Part shown: positions 16,399 to 24,823 of the stretch, one piece after another | Layout of the letters: each line of letters begins with the position of its first letter | Position numbering within the stretch: the stretch's first letter is position 1 | DNA from: Methanospirillum lacunae | GTDB taxonomy: Archaea > Halobacteriota > Methanomicrobia > Methanomicrobiales > Methanospirillaceae | NCBI RefSeq assembly: GCF_003173355.1 | Contig: NZ_QGMY01000007.1 | Coordinates: forward strand, 372,001 to 436,000 | Direction of reading: 5' to 3' | DNA: 64,000 bases | Made by a program: the position numbers and the translations under genes | The notes under the pieces: model-generated | Databases searched by the model: none | Told to the model about the DNA's origin: nothing | The model's input: only the letters and a program-made list of their open reading frames with translations

Positions 16399-17324
16399 CG
16401 GAGTTATTCTGGATAAATCCATTCATAGCTCTTTTTATCGGCATTCTCATCTCATTTTTGTTCAGAAAAATCAATGCTCGGATACAGTCACGAAGAGGTC
16501 CGGTGATCAGGGTTCCCCCGGCCTGGCGTGACATCAACAGGACAAAGATCTTTCAGCCGCTCTATGATATTCTCAAACTCTTTTCAAAAGACACATTTAT
16601 TCCGGAAAAAGCGAGCTTACTGTTCATCATAGGGCCGGTTATGGCTCTTGTCTGTGCAGTGCTGGCAACATTATTCGTCCCTATTGCCGGGATCTCGTTT
16701 GACTACTCATTTGGCCTGGTTGTTCTGATTTACCTGCTCATGGGTGAGATTCTCTGTGTTATTGTTGGAGGAATCACCAGTGGTTCCCTGTTTGCGGTAA
16801 TTGGAGGTGTCAGGGAGATAGAACTGATGCTTACAAATGAGATTCCGTTTATTCTTGGGACATTTGCTCTTGCCATATCATACGACTCCCTGTCAGTGAA
16901 TGACATGATGGGTTTCAATCTAATAACCAACCCATTCGCAGCAGTAGTTGTGTTTCTTTCAATCCTCGTGAAACTGCACATAAAACCGTTTGACATTTCA
17001 GATGCAGAATCAGAGATTGTGAGCGGTCTCACTACTGAATACAGCGGGAAATTACTTGGTACAATCGAGATCACAAAGCAGATGATGGCCTTTGTTCTGG
17101 TCGCACTTTTTGCTGATCTTTTCCTTTGGGTTCCATCATCAGGGTTAGGTGCCTGGGTGGTTTTCTTTGTAGGTGTTGGATTTACCTCTGTCATGATCGC
17201 TATGGTTCATTCCCTGTTTGGAAGGTTCAGGATTGATCAGGCTACCTGGTGGCTGCTCAGGGTCCCGCTGGTTCTGTCAGTTATTGCAGTATTCTGGGCA
17301 GCAGCCTGGAGGTATGTACTATGA
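16395..17324 (+). CDS. Group 4 hydrogenase membrane subunit, NuoH/EchB-like
   Basis: The 309-aa protein has about eight membrane helices and the NuoH-family loop RKINARIQSRRGP near the N-terminus, followed by ILKLFSKDTFIPE. NuoH-like subunits connect the catalytic arm to the ion-pumping membrane arm. The conserved acidic loop ISDAESEIVSGLTTEYSG also matches the family. It overlaps both neighbours by 4 bp, so all subunits are translationally coupled. Confidence 0.93.
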   Translation: MTELFWINPFIALFIGILISFLFRKINARIQSRRGPVIRVPPAWRDINRTKIFQPLYDILKLFSKDTFIPEKASLLFIIGPVMALVCAVLATLFVPIAGISFDYSFGLVVLIYLLMGEILCVIVGGITSGSLFAVIGGVREIELMLTNEIPFILGTFALAISYDSLSVNDMMGFNLITNPFAAVVVFLSILVKLHIKPFDISDAESEIVSGLTTEYSGKLLGTIEITKQMMAFVLVALFADLFLWVPSSGLGAWVVFFVGVGFTSVMIAMVHSLFGRFRIDQATWWLLRVPLVLSVIAVFWAAAWRYVL

Positions 17325-18010
17325 AACTTTCCACTAAAATACAGGCTTTTAGCGGGCTGGTCTCAAATCTGTTTCATAAACCGGTCACTGTCCGTGAGTC
17401 ATTCGGTTTTATTGCCTACCTTTCCAGAGGGCTTCCCCGCCGTGATGTAATTAGATGTACAGGATGCGGGGCATGTAACGAACGGTGCTCAAGCGGGGCA
17501 ACAAGCATCACTGACCATGAAGGCATGAGGACTGTATCCATCGATAGTCTCAGATGTATCTTTTGTGCACGATGTGCAGATATCTGTCCAGAAGGTGCGT
17601 TAGATCTGTATTTTGGAACTGTACATCATGATAAGGATATGAGTGGAGCAGCAGGGACCATTGAGCATGCTGCCACTTCTGATATGAGCAGACAGTGCCT
17701 GCATGATCATGATCTTGACCTGTCTGCATCTGTTCAATATGCAAAAGCTATTAGTCTTTCTCATAAACTGGAGGATAAGAGTGTCACGGTTGACACGCTT
17801 CTTCCCCTCCAAAAGTGCAGGTTCTGCGGTGAGGAGATGCCTGTTACTGAAAAGTTTTTACAGGTGATGGCAGAACGGATGCTCACCCATCTGAAACCTG
17901 AAACAGCCGAGGTTGTCAGAAAGGATCTTGAGTTGTATCTGACTGCATGCATTTCATGCCGGCAGAAACTCAGTGTAAAATGGAACACTCATCCGAGGAA
18001 GTTTATATGA
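17321..18010 (+). CDS. Group 4 hydrogenase ferredoxin subunit (NuoI/EchF-like) with C-terminal cysteine extension
   Basis: The 229-aa protein carries two ferredoxin motifs, CTGCGACNERC and CIFCARCADICP (about residues 45-95), which pass electrons to the proximal cluster of the small subunit. It is longer than EchF: after a histidine-rich stretch the C-terminal part has two more CxxC pairs (KCRFCGEE near 165 and ACISCRQK near 212) that look like a zinc or rubredoxin-type site. The ATG at 17321 overlaps the preceding stop. Confidence 0.88.
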   Translation: MKLSTKIQAFSGLVSNLFHKPVTVRESFGFIAYLSRGLPRRDVIRCTGCGACNERCSSGATSITDHEGMRTVSIDSLRCIFCARCADICPEGALDLYFGTVHHDKDMSGAAGTIEHAATSDMSRQCLHDHDLDLSASVQYAKAISLSHKLEDKSVTVDTLLPLQKCRFCGEEMPVTEKFLQVMAERMLTHLKPETAEVVRKDLELYLTACISCRQKLSVKWNTHPRKFI

Positions 18011-18426
18011 GTCTTTCAGGCACCTTTCTCAAGAAATCCCCCTGGGTGTATCATGCACATGCCGGGGGATGCAATGGGTGTGACCTTGAGATACTGGCTA
18101 GTTTTGCCCCCCGGTATGACCTTGAGCGTCTTGGGATAAAACTGGTTGCATCTCCGAGGTTTGCAGATATTCTGCTTGTTACCGGTCCCGTTCCTCTTCA
18201 CACAAAACCGTTTTTAGAGAGGATCTATGCCCAGACTCCAACACCCAAAAAAGTGGTTGCCATGGGTGCCTGCGGTTGTTCAGGTGGGGTATTTGTTGAT
18301 AATGAGAATTACTCTATCGCAGGTCCTGTGGAGAAGATTATCCCTGTTGATGTGAGGATTCCGGGATGTCCGCCAAAACCGGAAGCAATTGTGGATGGGA
18401 TCCTGAAAGCGATGAGGATGTTCTGA
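18007..18426 (+). CDS. Group 4 hydrogenase small subunit (NuoB/EchC-like)
   Basis: The 139-aa protein binds the proximal [4Fe-4S] cluster beside the NiFe site. The four expected cysteines are in HAGGCNGCDLE (C22, C25), GACGCSGG and IPGCPPKPEAI. Length and motifs match EchC, CooL and NuoB. The ATG at 18007 overlaps the stop of the ferredoxin-subunit gene. Confidence 0.93.
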   Translation: MSLSGTFLKKSPWVYHAHAGGCNGCDLEILASFAPRYDLERLGIKLVASPRFADILLVTGPVPLHTKPFLERIYAQTPTPKKVVAMGACGCSGGVFVDNENYSIAGPVEKIIPVDVRIPGCPPKPEAIVDGILKAMRMF

Positions 18427-18441
18427 CATGGAAGGAAAGAG

Positions 18442-19911
18442 ATGTTAGATTATTATGCCCTAGTCCCAGTTCTGCTCCCGATCCTCGGGGGTATTATTCT
18501 CTATCTGCTACTTGGATTCTCTGAGAGAATTCAGCGGAGTTTTATCGTATGCTTCATGGCTCTTCTCTTTGTGATGAATCTTCTCTACCTCATCGCATTG
18601 CAAAGCGGGAGGATTGATCCAGCGGCAGTGGGTCCAATAGTGCTAGATGCTCCCGGGATATTCATCTCAACTCTGGTGGCATTCCTTGGAACGATGGTTC
18701 TTGTTTATTCATTCCTGTATCGCAAAAACAATCACTTTGACTCAACATTTTTCATCCTTTACTTTGTTCTTGCAGGAATGATGTGTGGTATGGCATGCAC
18801 CTACAATGTGCTGGTGATGCTGGTACTTCTTGAGGCTGCGACCGTCACGAGTGCAGTTCTCATCCTGTTTGGTAGGACAAAGCGTGCGATCAGGGCTACC
18901 TACATCTACCTCGCAATTAGTATCTTCGAGGTTATCCTTGTCATCTACGGGGCATTCATTCTGTTCAGCAGTACCGGAACACTGGACCTCAGGTTCATGG
19001 ATATCTCCTTATTATCGTCAGATGATATCACTCTCCTTGCACTCCTGTTTCTTTTTGGGTTTGGAACCAAAGCAGGACTGCTCCCCTTGGGAAGTATCTG
19101 GCTTCCCCCTGCCCATGCTGATGCTCCAGCAGCGATCAGTGCAACGATGTCCGGCATACTCATCAAAGCAAGCGTTGTTGCCATGGTCAAGGTGATGTAC
19201 CCCTTCTTCCTGATTTCTAACGGTGAGATGCTGATGTTCATTGTTACCTTCTTTGGGACTCTGAACATGGTTCTCGGAGGCGTTATGGCACTCTTCTCCT
19301 ACCACATCAAGCGTCTTCTCGCATGGAGCAGTATCAGCCAGATTGGGTACATTATTGTAGGATTTGGGCTCGCGACCCCTGTTGCAATATATGGATCACT
19401 GTTTCACATCCTCAACCACATGCTCTTCAAAGGCAGTCTCTTCCTGATCTCAGGTGTACTCCTGTATCAGGTGCATACTCTCCAGATCAAAAAGATGGGC
19501 GGGCTTGGAAAAGCCATGCCTCTGACTGCCATATCATTTCTTATAGCATCGCTAGCCATGTCCGGAGTGCCGTTTCTGAATGGTTTCATCAGCAAGGAGC
19601 TTATATATGATGGGTCCATAGATGCAGGATTCCCTGTTGTTTTCTCGCTGTTGGGTCTTCATTTCACTATCATCAGCATATTTGGCTGGATTACCAGTGT
19701 CGTGATCTTTGTCACACTGATGCGGGCGTTTTACCTGATATTCCTGGGAACACCCCGTGAATCGGAGAGGGAACTGAATGATCCACCGCTCTACATGATT
19801 ATTCCGATTGTAACCATGGTAGGGCTATGCATTATCATTGGTCTGTTTCCCGATCTGGTTTCAGGTACCCTGCAGTACATTACACAGGTTCTCTTTGAGA
19901 TGAGAGGGTAG
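18442..19911 (+). CDS. Group 4 hydrogenase antiporter-like membrane subunit (NuoL/M/N, EchA-like)
   Basis: The 489-aa protein has about 14 membrane helices and belongs to the proton-conducting membrane transporter family. Family features are KAGLLPLGSIWLPPAHADAP, the lysine- and histidine-containing helix HIKRLLAWSSISQIGYI, and SGVPFLNGFISKELIYDG. It should move protons or sodium ions as electrons pass through the hydrogenase. It starts 15 bp after the small subunit with AAGGAAAGAG before its ATG. Its stop overlaps the protease gene. Unlike Mbh or Eha, there are no separate Mrp-type antiporter subunits. Confidence 0.93.
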   Translation: MLDYYALVPVLLPILGGIILYLLLGFSERIQRSFIVCFMALLFVMNLLYLIALQSGRIDPAAVGPIVLDAPGIFISTLVAFLGTMVLVYSFLYRKNNHFDSTFFILYFVLAGMMCGMACTYNVLVMLVLLEAATVTSAVLILFGRTKRAIRATYIYLAISIFEVILVIYGAFILFSSTGTLDLRFMDISLLSSDDITLLALLFLFGFGTKAGLLPLGSIWLPPAHADAPAAISATMSGILIKASVVAMVKVMYPFFLISNGEMLMFIVTFFGTLNMVLGGVMALFSYHIKRLLAWSSISQIGYIIVGFGLATPVAIYGSLFHILNHMLFKGSLFLISGVLLYQVHTLQIKKMGGLGKAMPLTAISFLIASLAMSGVPFLNGFISKELIYDGSIDAGFPVVFSLLGLHFTIISIFGWITSVVIFVTLMRAFYLIFLGTPRESERELNDPPLYMIIPIVTMVGLCIIIGLFPDLVSGTLQYITQVLFEMRG

Positions 19912-20474
19912 TGAGACCCCTCAATCATGATTTTTCTATGATTCAATCACCGGATTTTTATTCAGTTCTTACTTCCCGGATTGGTGGTATTGATCCAGAG
20001 CAGATCGTTTTTGTCGGGTTAGGGAACCGAATGTTAGGGGATGATGGAATTGGCCCTGCTCTTCTTGATCATCTGAAAAAATATCTGCCCCATACTGTTG
20101 ATGCAGGGGTTACACTTGAGGAGTATACCGGTGTAATCAGGCGCCTGAATCCTTCTGTCATTGTAATTTTGGATGCTGCTGACTTTGGTGCTGAACCAGG
20201 CCAGATAAAGATAATTATGGCTGAAGAGGTATCGCTGGTCAGAATAGGTACTCACAAGATTTCACTTGATATCATCATGGAATATTTGAGTTCAGAGACT
20301 GGAGCAGAGATCTTTATTCTGGGGATTCAGCCTGAGCATATTTCATATTCATCCAATCTTTCTCCATCGGTTGACAGGGCGGCCCGGGAGTGTGCTGAAG
20401 TAATTATCTCTCTTTTGTGTGGGAAGAATGGTTGTGAAAACCACAGTTCGGGTTTTATTCCCTCTTTTGATTAA
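19911..20474 (+). CDS. Hydrogenase maturation endopeptidase (HycI/HyaD family)
   Basis: The 187-aa peptidase would clip the C-terminal tail of the large subunit after nickel insertion. The family start GLGNRMLGDDGIGPALLDHL holds the first nickel-sensing acidic residue; a second is in ILDAADFGAEPGQ. The GTG at 19911 overlaps the preceding stop; an ATG at 19938 would give 178 aa. Note that the large subunit encoded here ends only about 20 residues after DPCFSC, a plausible cleavable tail. It closes the operon. Confidence 0.88.
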   Translation: MRPLNHDFSMIQSPDFYSVLTSRIGGIDPEQIVFVGLGNRMLGDDGIGPALLDHLKKYLPHTVDAGVTLEEYTGVIRRLNPSVIVILDAADFGAEPGQIKIIMAEEVSLVRIGTHKISLDIIMEYLSSETGAEIFILGIQPEHISYSSNLSPSVDRAARECAEVIISLLCGKNGCENHSSGFIPSFD

Positions 20475-20534
20475 CCCAGACAGGGCAATACCAACCTACT
20501 AATTGTCCTGCAACAATCTATGGTGTGAGAAGAC

Positions 20535-22556
20535 ATGGTTCAGATTGATACATCAGTTTCATCAGGAATCAAGAAGATTGCAGAGCAGGTTGCAGATATT
20601 TCTTCATTCCATGGGTATCAGGATACCGCATACTATCTCCCGATCTCCTATGCAATCTCTGGTTCTGGGATTGATTCAAATCAGGTAGCACAACAGGTAT
20701 TTGAAGCAACTCACCAGAGTCCCCTTGTTGGTGCTGAAATCCTGCTTGCATGTCGGGGGGCAGTTGACGGCCCCCCGTATACTGGTTTTATCGAGGATTC
20801 AGTGATTAGAAAGCTTGGATACACTCTTGTAGACGGGAGCATTCTCGGGCTTGCCCTGATTGTCGGAAACCCATTAAAAGCTGACTATGCTGCTGCAATA
20901 TGCAGGGAACTGCAGGAAAAACTTATGCTCACGTTCCTTGCCGGTGGAGTGGTAGAATCCCTGACATCAGCAGGAGTGAAGGTCGGGCTCGATCTTCGGC
21001 TTGTTCCTCTTGGGAAAGACTCCCTTGGTGCCGTCTATTTTGCAGACATTCTTGCCAGGGTTGCAATGATGTTCGGGGGCGTTGCAGCGGGTGATGCCCA
21101 CCGTCTTGTTGCATATGCAACAGAGCGGGCCAAAGCGTTTGCTATTGCTTTTCCCGGGATGACAAACGAGGAGATGGCGTTCATTGACGGTCTGCGGGTG
21201 CTTGGGATTCCAATCATTCATGCGGGTGGATATGAAGGAAAGGACTGGACTCAGGCTGACCCTACAGAGATCGTAAAAACAGGCATGGAACTGAGAGGAA
21301 TTCGTGTCCAGGTCACCTCAATACCGATTCCAATGGCCTGTTCTCCTGCCTTTGAAGGGAAGGCAATCAGGAAAGAGGAGATGTACGCAGAGTTTGGAGG
21401 TACCCGCTCACCGGCATTTGAACTCCTCAGGGTAAGAGATGCCCATGAAGTTACAGACGGGAAGGTCACAGTCATCGGCCCGGAGATAGATGCAATCCAA
21501 AAGAAGTCTGCAGCCCCGCTCGGCATCATCGTTGAAGTAGCCGGTAAGGCGATGAAGAAAGAGTTTGAACCTGTTCTTGAACGCCGGATTCACAATTTCA
21601 TCAATTACGGGGAGGGTTCGTGGCACTCGGCTCAGCGAGATCAGATCTGGGTCAGGGTCTCGGAGGATGCCGTGGCACAGGGTCTGAAGATTGCAGATCT
21701 TGGGAAACTATTAGCCGCAAAGTTCAGGATGGATTTTCCTACCCTTCTCGATGCTGTACAGGTTACCATTCTCACAGACCGCGATCAGGTTCTTGCTGCC
21801 CAGAAAGAAGCAGAGTTCATCTATTCAGAACGGGATGAACGAATAGCCGGGATGAAAGATGAGGATGTCACCCTGTATTACTCCTGCACACTCTGCCAGA
21901 CCTTTGCTCCGAACCATGTCTGTGTGCTTACACCAGAACGGCCAGCCCTCTGCGGGGCACTCACTTGGCTGGATGGAAAGACAGCCTACGAGATGTCTCC
22001 CTCAGGGGCGAACCAGCCTATCGAAAAAGGTACTTTGATCAACGAAGAGGCAGGAGAGTACGAAGGAGTGAACCGGTTTGTCAGGCAGGCATCCCACGGG
22101 GAGGTCGAGCGTTGCGTCCTGTACAGCATCATGGACGCCCCTATGACCTGCTGTGGTTGTTTTGAAGCAGTGGCCATGATTCTGCCTGAGACAAACGGGA
22201 TCATGATCGTGAGCAGGGAGTACAAAGGTGAGACCCCCTCTGGTATGACCTTTTCAACCCTTGCCGGGACAATAGGTGGGGGGGCACAAACACCCGGATT
22301 TATCGGGATATCGAAAGGATATATCTTGTCTGATCGGTTTATCCAGGCAGAAGGCGGTCTTGCCAGGATCGTCTGGATGCCCTTGGTTGTTAAGGAAGAA
22401 CTTGAGAAGAAACTTCGGGAAAAGATAGATTCAGCAGGACTCTCCGGTCTCTATGAAAAGATCGCTGACGAAACCATTGCAACTGATATAGAGGGACTGC
22501 TTTCTTTCCTAACCTCGGTTGATCATCCCGCATTATCGATGGCCCCGCTGCTGTAG
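20535..22556 (+). CDS. acsB: Acetyl-CoA synthase catalytic subunit (bacterial-length AcsB/CdhC)
   Basis: ACS makes acetyl-CoA from a corrinoid-bound methyl group, CO and CoA at its Ni-Ni-[4Fe-4S] A-cluster. The cysteine set C451, C454, C463, C473 (SCTLCQTFAPNHVC and LCGA) and C540, C542 (TCCGCFE) has exactly the spacing of Moorella C506, C509, C518, C528, C595, C597. At 673 aa it is close to the bacterial enzyme (about 730) and far longer than archaeal CdhC (about 400-520): it keeps most of the N-terminal CODH-docking region. It heads a tight cluster with the corrinoid protein genes and is 60 bp after the hydrogenase protease. Confidence 0.94.
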   Translation: MVQIDTSVSSGIKKIAEQVADISSFHGYQDTAYYLPISYAISGSGIDSNQVAQQVFEATHQSPLVGAEILLACRGAVDGPPYTGFIEDSVIRKLGYTLVDGSILGLALIVGNPLKADYAAAICRELQEKLMLTFLAGGVVESLTSAGVKVGLDLRLVPLGKDSLGAVYFADILARVAMMFGGVAAGDAHRLVAYATERAKAFAIAFPGMTNEEMAFIDGLRVLGIPIIHAGGYEGKDWTQADPTEIVKTGMELRGIRVQVTSIPIPMACSPAFEGKAIRKEEMYAEFGGTRSPAFELLRVRDAHEVTDGKVTVIGPEIDAIQKKSAAPLGIIVEVAGKAMKKEFEPVLERRIHNFINYGEGSWHSAQRDQIWVRVSEDAVAQGLKIADLGKLLAAKFRMDFPTLLDAVQVTILTDRDQVLAAQKEAEFIYSERDERIAGMKDEDVTLYYSCTLCQTFAPNHVCVLTPERPALCGALTWLDGKTAYEMSPSGANQPIEKGTLINEEAGEYEGVNRFVRQASHGEVERCVLYSIMDAPMTCCGCFEAVAMILPETNGIMIVSREYKGETPSGMTFSTLAGTIGGGAQTPGFIGISKGYILSDRFIQAEGGLARIVWMPLVVKEELEKKLREKIDSAGLSGLYEKIADETIATDIEGLLSFLTSVDHPALSMAPLL

Positions 22557-23495
22557 GTGCAAATAATGATGATATCATACACACCCGGTTGGACTGCATC
22601 GATCCGCGAGGTAGTAATCGGTGCAACCGCTGCAGAAGGGGGAACACGCCGCATCTCCTATCGGATTGGTGGTGAGTCTGATCTCCCCTGTATCGGTCAG
22701 GGAAAAAAACCCCTCATTGCCTTTGAGATCTGTGATGATCCTGCCCTCTGGCCAGATGTTGTCAGGAGTGCCTGCACAAAACTGATTGACAATCCTCCTG
22801 CCTGGGCTTCATACGTGGACACTACCCTTCAGGCAGACCTTATAAGGCTCAATCTCACCTCAACACGGAGAAGAAATTTTGACGCATACGACTCTGTGGG
22901 AAAAACGGTCACTGCGATTCTTGCTGCAACGAGTCTTCCCCTGATCATCGAAGGGAGTGCAGATGCAGAGATTGACTCAGAAGTATTCCAGCGGTGTGGT
23001 GAAGCAGGGGAAAAAGAGAGGCTTGTGCTTGGAACTGCAGAGGCTGCCAGGTATCGGAGTGTTGCAGCAGCAGCAATAGCATATGGTCATTCGGTCATCG
23101 CCCAGTCACCGATAGATGTGAATCTTGCAAAACAACTCAACATCCTGCTCAGGGAGGCCGGTGTTCCTGATGATCGGGTCATCATCGATCCCTACACCGG
23201 GGCACTTGGATACGGGTTCGAGTATACCTATTCAACCATGGAACGGATCAGGTTTGCAGCCCTGAAGGGAGATGCAGATCTTGCTATGCCAATGATCTGT
23301 GCTCCGTCAGATACTCTGACCATCAAAGAGATCAGGGGAGCTGTACATAACCATGAAACAGCGGTCTCATGGGAGGTGGCAACCTCAGTTGCTGCTGCCC
23401 TTGCCGGAGCAACAATCCTGGTTGTCAGGCATCCGGGCTCTCTTACCCAGCTCAGAAAAGCGATAGATTCGCTTTGGAATCCGGAGGTGTTTTGA
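22557..23495 (+). CDS. cdhD: Corrinoid iron-sulfur protein small subunit
   Basis: This 312-aa TIM-barrel subunit (AcsD/CdhD) pairs with the large subunit to carry the methyl-corrinoid. Family features are IAFEICDDP at the start of the barrel, VDTTLQADLIRLNLTST, VIIDPYTGALGYGFEYTYS and NHETAVSWE near the C-terminus. The GTG at 22557 directly follows the acsB stop; ATGs at 22566 and 22569 are equally possible. The stop overlaps the ATG of the large subunit gene by one base. Confidence 0.92.
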   Translation: MQIMMISYTPGWTASIREVVIGATAAEGGTRRISYRIGGESDLPCIGQGKKPLIAFEICDDPALWPDVVRSACTKLIDNPPAWASYVDTTLQADLIRLNLTSTRRRNFDAYDSVGKTVTAILAATSLPLIIEGSADAEIDSEVFQRCGEAGEKERLVLGTAEAARYRSVAAAAIAYGHSVIAQSPIDVNLAKQLNILLREAGVPDDRVIIDPYTGALGYGFEYTYSTMERIRFAALKGDADLAMPMICAPSDTLTIKEIRGAVHNHETAVSWEVATSVAAALAGATILVVRHPGSLTQLRKAIDSLWNPEVF

Positions 23496-24820
23496 TGGCA
23501 CTCAAGGCCCTTGACATCTACAAACTACTCCCCAAAAAGAATTGTAAAGAGTGCGGGGATCCGACATGCCTCACCTTTGCAATGAAACTGGCTCAGGGAA
23601 AAGCCGAACCTGATCTCTGTCCCTACCTTGACGAAGAGGCGAAGAACATCCTTGGTGCCTCGACCCGGCCACCGATCCAGAAAGTGACGGTTGGCATGGG
23701 AACCCTCTCGTTCACAGTCGGTGATGAGTTTGTATTCTACCGGCACGAAAAGACGTTCTATCATCAGCCTGGAATATTGTATGCCGTATCTGACACCGAA
23801 TCAGACGACCGGATAAGGGAGGTTATCTCCCAGGTCAGGGGATGTAAGGTAACGAGGATTGGCATTGACCTTCTGCTGAACGGGATTGCAATATCGGCTG
23901 ATTCCGGTTCATCTGAGCGGTTTGTCGCGGCTATTTCAACGGTGGTGTCCGGAAACCCTGATCTCCCCCTGGTTTTGATGGCTTCTGAACCTGCGATCAT
24001 GGAAGCAGGTCTTGCAGTCTGCGGCAATTACCTTCCGCTCATCAGGGGGGCAGGAGATAAGAACATCGAAGAGTTCTGTTCATTAGCAAAGAAGTATGGG
24101 GCTCCGCTTGTGGTCTCCGGGAGCGACCTGCAGAGGTTAGCAGCTAATGTAACCCGGTGTACCGGGCTTGGTGTCACCCAGATGATGTTGGATCTCTCTG
24201 GAACTGAAGGAGAGTTTGTCAGGACCTCAACTCTTGTTCGCCAGACAGCCCTAGCTAGATCTGTCCCGGGTCTTGGCTACCCGGTGTTTCTTGACGCACG
24301 GACAACCGGTTTCTCCGGCCTTATTACCGGGATTGTGAAGTTTGCCTCTGTAATTGTTGTTAACCCACTCTCCCGGACCGAGATGCAGGCTGCTCTTGTG
24401 ATGCGACAGAACATCTACACAGATCCGCAGAAACCTATCCAGATGACACCCGGGCTCTACCGGGTTGGAACACCGGGACGTGATGATCCGGTTTTCCTTA
24501 CTGTCAACTTCTCTCTTACCTACTTCACTCTGCAGGGATATCTTGAATCAACCCGTCGTTCCTGCTGGCTCCTGATCGTAGACACAGAGGGAATGTCGGT
24601 TCTGACCGCGGTTGCAGCCGGGAAACTGAGTGAGTCGGTTGTCAAGGATGCGATTGAAAAGTTTGCGGTTGCAGACGAAGTGAACAACAAGACCATCATC
24701 ATCCCTGGGTATGCATCCCCGCTATCTGGAAGGATAGAGGAGTATACCGGGTGGAAAGTCATCGTCGGTCCCCGTGATGCGGCAGAGATAGCATCGTTCA
24801 TCGAGGAGGAGCTGAAGTAA
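23495..24820 (+). CDS. cdhE: Corrinoid iron-sulfur protein large subunit
   Basis: The 441-aa large subunit (AcsC/CdhE) holds the low-potential [4Fe-4S] cluster in its N-terminal domain (C17, C20, C25, C42 in NCKECGDPTC and LCPYL), a TIM barrel in the middle and a C-terminal B12-binding domain (about residues 320-441). It accepts the methyl group and delivers it to ACS. The ATG at 23495, overlapping the small-subunit stop, was chosen over an earlier in-frame ATG because the family begins right before ALDIYKLLPKKNC. Confidence 0.94.
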   Translation: MALKALDIYKLLPKKNCKECGDPTCLTFAMKLAQGKAEPDLCPYLDEEAKNILGASTRPPIQKVTVGMGTLSFTVGDEFVFYRHEKTFYHQPGILYAVSDTESDDRIREVISQVRGCKVTRIGIDLLLNGIAISADSGSSERFVAAISTVVSGNPDLPLVLMASEPAIMEAGLAVCGNYLPLIRGAGDKNIEEFCSLAKKYGAPLVVSGSDLQRLAANVTRCTGLGVTQMMLDLSGTEGEFVRTSTLVRQTALARSVPGLGYPVFLDARTTGFSGLITGIVKFASVIVVNPLSRTEMQAALVMRQNIYTDPQKPIQMTPGLYRVGTPGRDDPVFLTVNFSLTYFTLQGYLESTRRSCWLLIVDTEGMSVLTAVAAGKLSESVVKDAIEKFAVADEVNNKTIIIPGYASPLSGRIEEYTGWKVIVGPRDAAEIASFIEEELK

Positions 24821-24823
24821 CCG

